Assembly (NCBI RefSeq): GCF_023856365.1
Contig: NC_064539.1
Span: 25,211,993 to 25,275,992 of the forward strand
DNA from: Brienomyrus brachyistius
Taxonomy: Eukaryota > Chordata > Actinopteri > Osteoglossiformes > Mormyridae
Direction: 5' to 3'
Length of the DNA: 64,000 bases
The notes under the pieces were generated by a model that was not told where the DNA came from, did not search any database, and worked only from the letters and a program-made list of their open reading frames with translations. Both the position numbers and the translations under genes were made by a program. The stretch's first letter is position 1, and the number at the start of each line of letters is the position of its first letter. Positions 50,525 to 64,000 of this stretch are shown here, piece after piece.

Positions 50525-53500
50525 ATGATGCTGACTCCTAGGCTGCTGTCCAGCGCATTAGCCTTGCTACTTTCCCTCTGTGCTCATTCCCTTCCCGTAC
50601 CCGAAGGGAAAGCATCCAACAGGTACAAAGCTGCAGCGGTGAGTGACTTAAGATGATTTTTTTTAATCTAAAGCACTTTTAAACTTTTAAACTTTAAATT
50701 CTGTGACTATATGGAGTGTAGTCTGACTCCGAACTTTTTGCATTTGATTTGCATTGAATCGCTTCACTATATATGGCATCTGCTGGATATTCCGTTATTA
50801 TTTATTTCAGCGTTTCGCTGGCTAAGCCAGAATAAACAATGTATATGCACACGTACACCCCTAACCACCATGCTGTCCCATGCGGTATATAGGAGAGTGT
50901 CGACCGATAATGATCGCAGCGAGTAGCGGTTAAAGTATCTGCTGCCAGTTACTTGCAGCTGTATCACGGGTTCTGTCAGGTTGTGTCTGTGCTAAAAATA
51001 GCGTTTATTTTCATAAACAGCACAGCGCAATATCACTTAAGGTAAGAAACTTGCCTGGAAATACCGAACCGTTAAGATATTAAAAAGAAAAAACACGGCC
51101 GTGTTCCTATTCATTCAAAATAAATGCCCCTGTTGATAAGTGAAAATCTTTAAGTAGTTTTCAAGTATAAAAAGGAACACGAACGACTCAGGCGCTTTTT
51201 GACGTTTGACGCACCGGCAATTTGTGGGGTTCAGAGACCGAATCCCTAGCGCACTAATCTTGTCATTCCTGCGGCTCAGATCTTTGTATTTCTCGACCCA
51301 TGCTATCGCCTCTTCTGTCCTTTACCTTAGACTTACGTTTAAATAAACCCCATCAAAGACAGCAGACTGAGGCATTCACATTCTTATTATTTTGTTATTT
51401 TTTTGCATGTTTTTTTTTTTTTGCTCTCGAATACTCCCTGGAAAACATTTCTTTGATTACATATAAGGTGCAGCCTGTTGTTCAGTAATAGGCTTAAGCT
51501 TAAGTGGGCGGTATGGTATGCAGTCACAGTCGCAAACAGTGCCCTGCGGTGTGAGGTCTCGGGGGCCATTATGAAGTTTTGCAGGTTAACTATCTGTAGT
51601 AAATGTTTTTCGATATGTGTTGAACTTCATCTGCTTATTATTATTTTTATACTTTTCCCCTCATTTAAATGCGTCCTTCCAGGAGTGATCCGATAAAATC
51701 GTCATACCACTCAGCTCTTTGCTCTTTCTCAGTTATTATAGCTATTCATCGCCTCACAAAGGATGTTAACATCCCCTTTTTTGGGGGGGGGGGAGGGAGG
51801 GGGTGCTCCGGCAGCACGCGACACGCAGAATTAGCAGCACCAGACAGATTTACAAGTTTCCAGCGGTTTCAGCTTATAGAGACTCGACCCAAAGCACAAA
51901 GAAAAGGAGGCGAGCATGTGGATCTGTTTCTGATCTACCGTGAAAAGGAAACGATAAACGCGTGTCCCCTGTACACAGTGAAACAGCACCAGGGTTTCCC
52001 GACAAAAAAAATATCTAAATGGTGGCAAATGACATGTACGGGAAGCGACTGCTGGCATATAAACACAAAAAGTCTTAATTCCCCTCTTCCTCGCCCGTAT
52101 GCAGGAGACCAAAGTCCGGCAATGGAGCGGTGCAGTCAATTTGTTCCCCGTCGCTGATAAAAGAGAAAGACGAAAGATTATGCAGGCAGGGGCAAGTTAT
52201 CTGGCATCTGCTGATAGTTAACAAACCTCACTGTTTGCTGACGCAGGGGTATTTGAAAGCGGCAGGATTGCCGGGGACACAGAGTAACAGGGTCTCATTT
52301 CGTTGGTTCTTATATCCCTATGATAATTCCTGAATACCATTTTCTACTCACGTACGTCAACCCATAATACAATTGCAGAATAGTTCCAGTTTCGGTTTTT
52401 ATTTACTTAGATCTGCCCCACATAGGGTTTGAGAAATTGAGAATGACCCACAAATGCATGGCTGACATGTTTCTGCCTGCTGTTAAGCAGACGCGCAACT
52501 GATTTATATGTTTCAAAAATAAAAACGATCTCTGTGATTTAAAGTGGTTGGGGTGGCCCATATATATCAAAGTCTTTGGTAACCAGTGTAATTAATTACG
52601 AGGATGAGCAGAGGCAAGTAACAGTGAACGCGATCTGAAATATTGGTCTAATTATTGGAAGGCGTGTTGCGTGATTCTGTATTTAAGTAAAAAAAAATAC
52701 CGACATATAAAATATTATGACTCTCCCTCAATGGCATGTGACAATATAAATTGTTTTGGGTGGAAGTAAAGGCAAGGATGTATTTCGGAATGAGACTGAG
52801 GCGATGATGCTGCAGTTACACCGAATATCACTGCGTTTCTTTGGATAAGAATCGATATGACTAAGTTTAGGTTTCATGAATGACCGTGTGGCTACACGAA
52901 GGAATCCAGCCAGTGGAGGGTTGTTTAGGCGAACAGCATTTCAGAAACACGGAGCTGATCAGGTACTCAGAAACAAGCAGCTACCTGCACTCGTAATTGT
53001 AGCTTAGCTTAGCTTCGAGCCCTTTAATGGAACTTGCGGCAAAATCAGGAGTATGTAACATTCTTGTACAGTTTTTTTCCTTTGATTTGTTTGTTCTTAG
53101 AAGTTTTTGAGTTAATTATCTCTTTTTCAGGTACGTCAGTGTCATGGGCAGTTCTAGACTTTATTTAGGCTTATTTAGACTTCAGACCTTATCAAGGTTT
53201 CAACCCCAGTGTTTTTGTCTGAACCCTCCAACCATTTAGCAATTTGTCTCATATTTTCATATAGGTTTTGCACCTTCTGATCTGCACCCCCCCTCCCTGC
53301 CCCCCAGCAATTTCAGGCCTAATCATGAGGATTGGTACAGGGGAAGTGGTCAAGAGTGTAACTTTGGTTTGAACATGGGGGGGGTTTGAGGTCTCCACAT
53401 GTTTAGTGTGAGACATGATAATTGGGGGGGGGGTATTAGCCCCCCCATCTCCCTGTAATTTATGAAAGTGGGGTCTCGTATTTCATCAGGGAGCCACGGG

Positions 53501-56500
53501 TCGAGTCCTAGAATCACACCGGTCACTATACTAAACATTAGGGCATCTTACTGTGGGAAAATTTAACCCCATTTACTGTCACTGACACTTTTGCACAGTG
53601 GAGAAATTACTCTGGATAAATTAGCACTTTGTTACATAGCACTTAAGTCCCTCAAAGCGTGTATGGATCCCATGCAGGGGGGCCGACGTGCGGAGGACAG
53701 GGAGGACACGTCCCCACCAGTTATATGGGCACCTTGAACTATTCCCCCCACTTCTGAGGGAAAATAATAAGCAAGTAGCATATTTAAATATGCTCGGATA
53801 TCTACATTATTGAACCGATCAAACTACTGTATGTTGACAATCACAAACTACTCACAACATGTGACTGCTGCAGAAGGAATGTACTCACACACACGTGCAT
53901 CCCTGTGCAAACCTGTACTTACGCATACAGATTCCCACTCTCTTCCTTTCACTTCTTTTGTAGGTAGCCTTATGATGCTCTTCCATTGGCATACAGGAAT
54001 CGATCCGTACCTGAGCCACACTGAGGGAGGCTGGTTACAGTGCAGTTCCAGCTCACTTTGGTTTTCCACTGCAGAAGGGTCGGTTCGGTCAAGGCATTTC
54101 CGTGTTTGGAGACCGACAGTGATGCAATACATCTATGAATGTGTCCTCCCAACATTACAGTACACTGGTGCTCCGTAAATTTAATCACACTGTACACACT
54201 GTAGAGACGGCTATCTGTTGTTTAGGCTGTTGTCCAATAGGCTGTTCATGGGTAATTGGCAATTCTATACCAGACAACAATGTAACAGTGTATGTACAGT
54301 ATATTGGGCAGTGTCAATCAAGATGTTTAGTCTATTAAATCATTAGCCCAAATTGTGCCAAATGCCTTATAAAGCATGGCTTTTGCTCACTGTTTTGTAC
54401 CCACCCCCCCCCCACCACCACTTCAAAAATCCCTCGTGCAGTTATGCTGGTCATCCAAGGTAACATGGGTATTAGTAATGTAAAATACTTGATAGGTGAA
54501 GACATCCAATGTGATTGATAACATGGCATATGTACCAAGAGGAGGCTGATAGCCTTAAATAGAGTGTCCCCTTTTGGCTGTCCGATTAGACACTCACAAG
54601 TGCAGACAATTTCTAGTGCGTAACATTCCCCGTGGTGACAGTGAACAATGATGTGCAGGGTTAGAGTAGATCTGTCAGTTGACCCGGAAATCTACAGCAC
54701 ATGTACATTTTCAATTACCTTGGAATTGGAAACATACGTGAGAAGGATGTGAGTCAGGAATTACATCAGATATACTCGAGCCATGCTCTGCATTATCAGT
54801 GCAGAGATGTTTAGACTCATATGGGCAGCGTTATCTCCTGGAAGTCTATCACTGGCACGGACACCAAGGCATTGTACAATGCTGGAGCATTCATGGTTTT
54901 AGGAATAAGGCTTGGAAAGGACATCAGTCTATTGGTTCATTTCCTCCGCCGGTCAACTGCAATGGAGACCCAAGGTACTGGGTGTGTCAAAGTTCGCAGT
55001 GATATGATCATTCAGGATCTTGCTTCTCATCAGCACCGCCATCTGTCAAGGTGCTTGCAGGTTTACTGCGGCAACCTTTGGTAGAAATGTACTGCTAGCA
55101 GGAGATAAATCCACATCGTGATGCATCCTTGGCGCTAACTAATCCAAACAAAGGCCGATGGGGGTTACCCTGTTTTTTTAAATCTCAGTCAGACTCTCGG
55201 CTGTGATTCTCAGCTCTCTTGTATGTTCATAAGCGGGAATGCTCTTTTTGGGTTGGGTTGTCATTGAACATTTTCATACTTTGCTTATGATGTGAAATCT
55301 GCCATTAAACAGATAATAAACTAAAATGATTTACACCCATCATTTTACTAGAGATTAAGATTTTTTTTGTATTACTAAAACCCAGATACAATAATACTGC
55401 GATTCAGATGCAGTAAAACTGCCCTCTTTTCTATGTGTTTTGACTTCACCCCTAATCCCTCATTTGTGGATCTTGGCAAGGTCATTATTGGCCTCACAAG
55501 GTCACGTGGAGGGCAGGTTTGTGTACTTTTGGATTTGACTTATGACCTCTCCAGAGGACCAGCATTCCAGTATCTCCTCCTTTACAAACTAGAATGGAAC
55601 TCCAGCTATTCAAAATGTTTACTTGATATATTTACAGAACAATAGATTCTTAAAATCTATGTATTACAGCATGTAATATATGCCTGTGGAGAATATATGT
55701 AATTTAAAAGTAAATGAAGTATTGAAATTATGTTACAATGGAAAGGATACTTGAGGGACGCACAAGTGGATGTTGTAACCGCTTCCACCACTGACCAAGG
55801 GCTGCGGTCAGACGATCTCCAACGGGGAAATTGTTCACTCACATTGTCAGCTTCACTTGTCTAACTGCAGACGAGTCCCGGCGGATCTAGATGACTGTTG
55901 ACAAGAGCGAAAAAGGCCTCTTGCTTTTCAAACACCTTTTTCTGGGGTCCTATTTCTCCTTGCCCCCCCACAGTGGTGAACATTCAGCGCCAGGGCCAAA
56001 GTTTAATCCCCTGCATTTGGCTTTTGCGAGCATTTGAACTCTCAGCTATAAATTCTGCGACGACCTGCCTTCTGTTCCTAATTTGCTTTGTTGTTTGAAA
56101 AACCGTCATGCCTCAGACCGCTCTGACTCCAAGCCAGAATCAAAGTCACTGTTGTTTCAAAGTAACGGCTAACTGTTTCATTCTGGAGATCCCTTAGCAG
56201 CCCCTAGATGAGTGTCAGTGTTACTGCACGTGATTTAGATCATCAAAGGGTGAGGTAAGGTAACATTTGAGGTTAGTAGAAGGCTTATGGTCTGAATGTA
56301 GGTCAATGTTTAGACATGGGGATTTCACTGTGGTTGAGACTGAATTGTTGGAGGTTTTGTAATCATTTTTAATCGATGATCAGTCTACACCTGGAGCCCT
56401 TGGATGTTTTGTGTGGTACTTTAAGAGTCCATGCCAGTCAATCCTATGATCTTAAGTGCTAGCTACTCTTACTAGTTTGCGTACATACAAACCTCAGCCC

Positions 56501-59500
56501 CATCAGCTCCTGGTTCTTGTTCGTGCCAGAAGTAATCTGATCTGATATTTCAAGTGTGAAGTATTAGCTCTCACTCCAGCTCAAGATTGTCTGGATTGAT
56601 AATATACCCCCATGAAGTGAAATTATCCACCCCACAGGAGCACATAAACACACATTTAAGCAGCACAACTCAAAGTTTTCTTGAGGTGCAAAGGATTTAC
56701 ATGGCAATTTCCAGGCTGCAATCCCTCTCGGTGCTGGGGAGGGGGGGTCACATCCCAACAGTTGCCTCTATGTTGTGTCGGATTAGATACTGTGAATGTT
56801 ATATGTTCAGCTTGAAAGCAAAGTGGATTAGCTCAAAAGACGTCCGTATGTCTGTGGTCTCCTTGTGAAAATTGGAGGCCCCATATCCCAGAGAAGCATC
56901 CATGGCGACACACGTGAGGAGTGCTACTCGGCCTCAGCGGCACTCCCGGCGTCTTGCTCAGATGACAGGGGGCTCATAGAGTGCTCATCTCTCGATGAAT
57001 CAACACAGAGGGTCACAGGGTCTATATTTACCAAGATACACCCAGACAACTGCTTTTATGGCTATTGTTTACCGCACGTTGTCACATCTTGGCAGATGGT
57101 GTCTTTCTACAAACACAGACTTGTAGACCACAGGAGAGCTCAACCAGAATCTGTGTGTGGGGGGGGGGCACATGCAGGAATGTCACGGAGTTTATGTCCA
57201 TCCCACAGAAGTGTCACTTCTTAATTAAAGAGTAGGTAGAGAGGTTATGAAAACTACACTGTTCATTCAAGGTCTATATCAGCACGAATGTCACATGAAT
57301 GTAGTTTAGAGGGAAAAACAAAAAAACCTCCATAATATACTGGATACAAACAAAACCTCTTTTGAACTTCAGCTGGTTTTTCCATGTGGTTATTGGTAGA
57401 TTTTACTATAGTAAACTTTTTCGACCAGTGTTTAAATGACCTGTTCTGCTCAGATTCTTACTCTGTGTTTGTTCTGTTGTAAAGGACAGATAGGGGTTGA
57501 CGTGCCCAAAAACATCTGCGTTTGCGTAAATATTCCATACCCAAGTACAAAAATATGCTGCTATGTTGGGTTTGTTTGTTGCTTCTTAAAGAGAGTTAAA
57601 ATATGGATACGCAACACAACAAAAAACAGAGTCTTGTACCGTACAGCTGGCCTTTGATTTCAAAAATATGTGAAAATATGTGACGTCCCTCCTCCATTAT
57701 GTCTCAGCTCTGCCCCATTCAATATAAACCCAAGCGCTCATGAAGGTAACTGACTCTGATGACAAGTGTGAGATTATCAGGTCATCAGCCATTAAAGAGG
57801 CAGGAAATTAATGCAGAAGATGAAGGTTAACATGTGTCTGCCTCTCAATAGACGCAATCTGTAATGTTCTCTGTGGTTTTTCATTATAGTTTCCCAGTAT
57901 TAACTTTAAAGACATAAAAATTGCATCTTAAATTGCTTAGTATATGTGTATATATAGTCATACTGGTATACTGGTTTTCCTGAGCACGTATTTTGCACCC
58001 TTGTCCTTTTTAGAGTTTTTTTTTACACGCCATCCAGTTCTTTTGGAATATAAACCATGATTTATATTCTAACCTGCATCAATATCACTGCATCGGGCTT
58101 GTGGCACCCGGTCCAGTCAGACCCCATAGTAACTCCCCATAGTAACTCCCCATAGTAACTCCCCACAGTAACTCCCCATAGTAACTCCCCATAGTAACTC
58201 CCCATGATTTCTTCCCGCTCCTCAGGGATGGCTGGAGAAGCCCCATCTGTACCCGGACAAAAAGCGGGGACGTCCCGTCCATGCTCAGGACACAGTGAAG
58301 GAGGCCTTCGACATGAAGGGGGTCCCCTCCGGAAATGACTCTGAGCTGGGGAGGCGGCCCCGCTGCGGGGTGCCGGACTACACTGCGCGCGAGGTCCTTG
58401 AGGCGGTGGAGAAGGCGAGGGCCCACGGGAGGGGGCAGCGGCGACGGCAGCGGCGGTTTGTGCTCTTCGGGGGACGCTGGGACAAGACCAACCTCACCTA
58501 CAAGTAAGGCCTGCCCTCAATGTTCAGGTCTGGTCATTGTTATCCTTAGCAGGCATGTAAAGTGTGTTCCTTTGATTTGGAGCATCCATGAGCTTTTACA
58601 TTACTCATAAATTTATGGGGGGGGGGGGGCGACACTCCGAGGCTCACCCCCCCACATGGGGTTTGTCTTTGAGCCCCAGAGCGTCCGTCCGCTGACTGTC
58701 ATAACGTCTTCCAAGTCATGCATCCACGGTAAATCTGACACGGGCCCCTGAAAGCCAAACAAAGGAAACACCCCGGGGGTTGGGGGGGGGGGAGGTATCT
58801 CTCCCTTAAACCTGCTTTTACGGCTTTGTGCGGGAGAGGAAGGCCTGGGGGGCTGGTGTCCTTTCTGCTCCGGTTTGTAATGAAGGTTCTTCTCTGGGCC
58901 CCTGCTGTCTCTAATAAGACCACGTCGGTGTCAGCGGGGGGGGCTCTGTCCGGGCATGCCATGCCGGGGGGTGGGGGGGGTTCAGACAGTGATAGGGTTA
59001 CCCGGCCCCTTCAAGCTACCTGCCCGGGCTCGCGGGGGGGGAGGGGCCCCTGACCTGGAACAAGGACAAAGGGCAGAAATACAGGGGTCCGACGACCCAG
59101 GACCGGCCACGACCGGGGCAGGTGAGATTACTGAAGGGGTGCAGAAGGGACCACTACTACTAATAATAGTAATAGATCATAATAATATAATAATTATTAT
59201 ATTAATACATTTTTCTGTATAAAAAATACATTAGAAATGATAGAAAAAAACAAGCAAAGAATTTACCTTGGAATTAATGGGTTTGCCTGTTCAGTAAGAA
59301 GAGCTCGCATGTTGAGTGTGCCCTGAAAGGAGACCCTGTCTGTACACCCCCAAACGGCATCAGGCTTGTTAAACGCTAACATGCTGGCCTGGCAATAAAG
59401 CCCCTTTTTGTTTTACCCCCTGTGTCACTCATGCTGCAAGTTCAGCACACGTTACACCATTTCAATCACCTGTGACGGCAGGTATTAGCGGAGTCCTGAC

Positions 59501-61530
59501 AGGGCTTAATCAGAGACAGCTGTCTTACTTTGAATAGCCAACCCCCAGCCTGTGCTGCAAAGTTAGCGGCCCCTCTGCTGGTTAGCTGGGGGAGGGCTGG
59601 GATTATTATCATGCGGTGCTCAGAGTCTCATACTGATAAGCAAGTTGGTGAATGAAAGCAAGGGATTATGGGCCGGCACAGACTTGTTCGGGTGATTGGT
59701 GGACGTTTGCGTATCTGTGTCCATGGGGACTCGGACCTTTTGGGAACGTGGGATTTTCTGTAAGGAGTCTTAACAACCTTTCAGTGCTGCCAAACCCCCC
59801 CCCCCGCAGACTGAATCACCTTTTGTGTCAAAGTCTTCACAGATGAAGCACAACTTCCAACTGTATGTGTATGCATCACCCCCCAGGATCGTCCGCTTTC
59901 CCTGGCAGATGAGTGAGGACAAGGTGCGGCGTGTCCTGCAGGAGGCGCTGCGCGTCTGGAGCGACGTCACCCCTCTCAACTTCAAAGAGGTCCACGGGGG
60001 CCGGGCTGACATCATAATCGACTTCACAAGGTCAGAGGGACCGATGCCATGTGGGAGGCCACCAATTACACACCTCTGAACCTGTGCATTACACACAACA
60101 GAAAGCACCTATCAGGCATCTATGAACCAGCAAGTCGCACACCTGCAAAACAGCCACTTAGGCAGAGCCCACCCGACAGGGGCCGATGCAGACACGGCCA
60201 ATCGTGAGCGAAGTAAACGAGGGACTTCATGCTGATTACGAACGTGTAAACTATCCCCTGACCACAAGTTATCATTATTGCCATTAAACAGGCTGTTTAC
60301 TGAGCTCCAGTCCAACTCTCAGACAAGTCTGTTTACGTTACTGTGAAGAGAAAATCACATGACTCTTAGCAAGCCTTCGTTGTTTACATGCTATTTTTCT
60401 TTACAAATTAAAACGTGCAGACTTATTTCAGTTGAGGTGGCTTGACGAACAGCATCTGTTGAAGTTCATCAGAAATATAAATGACAGAGAAATACTTTCT
60501 CCTCACAAAGACTATAATTTCTGGCATATTGGAATTTGCCTGTTTTTTCACGAGGGCGGCTGAGCTCAGCAGATGTCTCTAAGCTCATTTGAATGCCTCT
60601 CGTTTGATGCGAATGGATTTCTTTCGCAAATCGCATATGACGGACTACGACACTGTGCTGTGTAATTACAAGTGCGCCGGTATCAGTCAGCACCTAGAAA
60701 GTGTACGTTCAGGCGATAGGGAAGCCTCAATTTAAACAGGCAACGACAGCAGCTGTTTAAGGATTTAAGAGGGATTAAAAAACATGGGAGGCGGGAACTT
60801 TAGCTGCTGGTTCTGCACAGAAGGGACACTGTTATCTTTAGGGCTGGGTGAGGAACATACCACCGCAACTCCAAACCGGCAAAATGCAGAAAGAGTAACA
60901 GCTCCGGGCCCACAGAGCAGGTCAGACTGCTCATCGCTGTGAAACACTGTGGAATTCTCTGTAATTATAAATCACTGTCCGTCAGAAATGCAGCAGAGTA
61001 GATTACTGGACAGACAAAGGGGCACAGTATTGATCCCCCCCCCCCATTTCTAAAGGCATTTCTGTCTGTTTCTGATTACTTCGCTCCTTAGAGGGAGGAA
61101 AACGACAGGAAAGAGCAATGAAATGAAGGTGTTAACTGAAGGACCTCAGCTACTCCTTTGTTTTCATTTTCCCGCCAGTCAAGCAGACCACCGGGGTTGT
61201 GAACCGGGAAGCTGGCAAACCCAGAAAGGGGGGGGGGGGGGGTCTAGCCAGCCATGCTTTGTACTTTTAATGAACCACTTTTCAGTTCATTACCTCCCTT
61301 ATCGAACCCCTCAGATCCCATCACCTCCACCCCCCTGGGCCTTATTCCCTCGTTCCGGCCCCCCCCCCCCCCCCCCCCACAGTCATTGGCATGTTTCCTG
61401 CCACCGCACCGGCGGTACCGGTTCCTTGCCGGTGGACGGCAGCTTCGCACAGGGAGCCTGGTGGATTTCTTCATCTGGGCCAGACGACGGCATCACCAAG
61501 CCTGTACAAGCATCTGTCTTTAATACATAT

Positions 61531-61568
<38 letters not shown>

Positions 61569-64000
61569 GTGTTAAAATAACACAATTGCCACACATCTCT
61601 TCACTTTCATTAGATTTCAGCCTAATTCTGCACTTTTATACAAATATATACTAGTCGATAATGATAATGAAGATTATTTGTGTAAGAACTTAGGAATTCT
61701 TTGGTTTTCATGTAACCCCTCTTGTTCTTCTATGAGTAAAGGCTGGGGTCAGAGCATGAGGTCAGTGATTTTCACTGTGGCCCTGGAGCAGAGCCACTCT
61801 CCCCCTTCGCCTGCCTTCGCCGTTAGGTAACTCGGTTGGCATGATTTAAAGGCTCTAGAGACTGCAAGCCAAAATTCAATATACTCACTGCCCAAAAGTA
61901 AAACTTCTATTCTATTGAGGTGCTTCCCCAAGCGTTTACCTGTAAATATATTTCACTGGAGCCATTTGGATGAAGCATCTTATCATAGGGTCGTACGTCA
62001 GTGGGAGTGCAGCAGGGGCACGGATGCCCTGGCAGATCCAGGGGGACCCGCACTTCACAGAGGCCCTTAATTATGTAAAATTATGCAAGTATATAAAGTA
62101 AGGGGGCTGGAGGGGGCAGAATTTTTAGCACCCCCCCTGTACATCAGACCTCTTACAGGGATTTACACTAACTTTCAGGGCAGTGTCTTTAACCACTATG
62201 CCCCCTAATGTCCAATATGTGCATATGCATGTTTGTGTACTGAACCACACGCCCTAATACCATTACTCTCTCTTACTGACAACACGCACTTCATTTCATC
62301 CACAAAGTGAGAGAAAAACAGAAGCAGACAGAGGAAGAAGATTTTTTATTTTTTACCCTTTGTGGTTGATTGACAGGTACTGGCATGGAGACAGCCTGCC
62401 CTTCGATGGGCCGGGGGGCATCCTGGCCCACGCCTTCTTTCCCAGGACCCACCGCGAGGGCGACATACACTTCGACTATGACGAGAGCTGGACTGTAGGC
62501 AACAGCATGGGTGAGAAGGAGACTGAGGTTGTGTCTGAGTGTGTGTGCCGTGTGAGGATCCATGTGTCACCTTATGTGCCTCCCTTACACCCTGTATTTC
62601 CCTGTACCCCCCTCCCCTCAGGAACGGACCTGCTCCAGGTGGCCGCCCACGAGTTCGGCCACGTTTTGGGCCTGCAGCACTCGCTGGAGCCCGGTTCCGT
62701 CATGTCACCCTTCTACAGCTTCTCTTACCCCCTGGAGCTAAGCGACGATGACAGACGAGGCATCCAGTACCTGTATGGCCCCCGGAAACCATCCACCCCT
62801 CCGCCAGTCATCCCGGAGACCAATGAGATCCATAACATTGTGAGCATGGCCCCGCCCCCTTGCCCACACACTTAGACTTCTGTTTATTTAACCATTAGGC
62901 TGCCATAGACCGAGTCACATGACCTGACTAGCGCAAGTCCCAAGTAGTGGGAGGGGTTAACTATGATGCTCATTGCTTTACACTAATACACTTTCTCTCT
63001 CTATATATATAGATGAGATTTCCTGGCTATACACACAACAGCACAAAAAAGCGAAGTGTGTAAACTGAGGTTCCTTAATTAAAGGGTCTTCCCCACTTCC
63101 CCTCACAGCCAGATGCCTGCAGGACGGACTTCGACGCCGTGTCCATGATCCGCGGCGAGCTGTTCTTCTTCAAGTCCCGCTACGTGTGGCGCATACGTGA
63201 CGGGCGCTTGCAGGCGGGGTACCCTGCACTAGCCTCCCGCCACTGGAACGGCATCCCCGAAAGTATCGACGCTGCCTTCGAAGACAAGGCGGGGAACATC
63301 TGGTTCTTTCGAGGTGCCACCATACCCTTAGACAGCAATATGAAATATCTTGTCCGTGCAGTGATTTATTATTTTACAGACAATGAATGATTAATCTTGG
63401 ACATCAATTAGATATTTATCTGTTATAGCTTAGTCAATTATTTACCAGTTCAAAGTTTTCAATCGAGTTTTTATTTGAAGTTGTGAATTGCTACTTTGAT
63501 TCCTTACTACTAAGAAATGTTGCTTGCAAGTTTACTTGGGAGCTATTTTGGCTAATTAGTTAATAGGTATGTCAGTTTTGTTCATGTTTTAATCCAAGCA
63601 CCATTTAAATGCCTGGAATTGAACTCGGCATTGATTAGATGACTCAGTTATAACCGACCACCCTTGAGGAAGGAAATATAATCAATGCAGAAATCAAATT
63701 TGATTTAACGTACCATATTTATTTTAGTAAATATTTGTTTATGTAAACAAATACAAGAGAAAACTAGGATTATTTCCTGCACTTAGTGGACACATTGTGT
63801 TTTAAAAGAAAGCAGTTAATTAATACTCTCAGAACTAACTGCCATCTGTGGACCCCCCCATCCCCACAGGTCACAGCTATTGGGTGTATGACGGCGAGCG
63901 GCGGATAAAGGGACCGGACCCGGTGAGCAGCCTGGGCCTCCCCGTCTCCGACATCCAGGCTGCTCTCATGGGGGGTCGAGGCAAGGAGCAGAAGACCTAC
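50525..64000 (+). CDS. mmp11: Matrix metalloproteinase 11 (stromelysin-3), 5' and central exons; runs off right edge
   Basis: Secreted zinc endopeptidase that is activated inside the secretory path by furin. Exons: 50525-50638, 58226-58503, 59887-60030, 62377-62510, 62622-62839, 63109-63313, 63870 to window end; phases agree and 408 residues are visible. Exon 1 gives a signal peptide (MMLTPRLLSSALALLLSLC). The cysteine switch PRCGVPD has Cys85. The furin site RRRQRR ends at 115, before FVLFGGRWDKT, as in MMP11. The catalytic domain has YWHGDSLPFDGPGG, the zinc site HEFGHVLGLQH (233-243) and Met-turn Met251. The hemopexin domain starts about 297 with Cys300 (RGELFFFKSRYVWRI). Exon 1 is the least certain: it is linked by phase, signal peptide and a TATA box, across a 7.6-kb intron. 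Confidence 0.92.
50639..58225 (+). other. mmp11 intron 1
   Basis: Long first intron with no coding exon I can support. It contains G- and C-runs (51783-51802, 53280-53300, 53426-53436, 54401-54411) and ends in a 13-bp tandem repeat next to the exon 2 acceptor. Confidence 0.6.
58112..58206. repeat. 13-bp tandem repeat at the mmp11 exon 2 acceptor
   Basis: About seven units of ccccatagtaact (one with cacagtaact), ending about 20 bp before the acceptor AG at 58224-58225. The repeat occupies the place of the branch-point and part of the pyrimidine tract. Confidence 0.92.
61534..61566. repeat. (TA)n microsatellite in mmp11 intron 3
   Basis: About 16 TA units; a long C-run precedes it at 61359-61378 and a G-run at 61228-61241. 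Confidence 0.9.

Noticed and set aside
51669..52157. 162-residue open frame in mmp11 intron 1
   Set aside because: No homology or splice evidence; it spans a long G-run.

Overview
The window is vertebrate nuclear DNA, almost certainly from a ray-finned (teleost) fish. The genes have GT-AG introns and vertebrate-specific families. The intergenic DNA is rich in fish-type repeats: V-SINE/DANA-like SINEs with ATGG tails, Tc1-like and hAT-type transposons, Ty3/Gypsy debris and long (AT)n tracts. The SINE sequence made me think of an osteoglossomorph (mormyrid-like) fish, but that is a weak guess. There is no bacterial, phage or CRISPR content.

Layout from left to right. (1) 1-6.3 kb: the last four coding exons of camkk2 on + and a probable long 3'UTR that holds a minisatellite. 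(2) 6.8-14.0 kb: a complete 12-exon P2X4-type ATP receptor gene on -, tail-to-tail with camkk2, as in human 12q24. (3) 16.4-33.1 kb: a tandem array on - of theta-class glutathione S-transferase (gstt1-like) and D-dopachrome tautomerase (ddt) genes, in the order gstt-a, ddt-a, gstt-b, [ddt remnant], gstt-c, ddt-b(pseudo). It appears to be three rounds of a gstt+ddt unit followed by decay. (4) 34.4-35.9 kb: complete four-exon chchd10 on -. (5) 36-50 kb: a transposon-rich gap with a Tc1 element, two decayed Gypsy fragments in opposite orientations and three palindromic hAT-type MITEs. (6) 50.5-64.0 kb: mmp11 (stromelysin-3) on +, with signal peptide, cysteine switch, furin site, zinc site and the start of the hemopexin domain; it runs off the right edge.

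The gstt/ddt/chchd10/mmp11 group matches human 22q11.23 content, including divergent chchd10 and mmp11, and here it sits next to the 12q24-type camkk2/p2rx4 pair. The genes are not an operon. Products act in calcium signalling (CAMKK2, P2X4), glutathione and tautomerase detoxification (GSTT, DDT), mitochondrial cristae (CHCHD10) and extracellular matrix remodelling (MMP11).

I found no convincing new multi-gene system. The most interesting items are the birth-and-death history of the gstt/ddt array (lost splice acceptor, lost start codon, a ddt fossil found only as intron sequence), a Ser in place of the invariant Asn of the P2X ATP-binding motif, and palindromic MITEs, one with perfect 8-bp target duplications. 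Exon joins were done by eye, so each boundary is a model.
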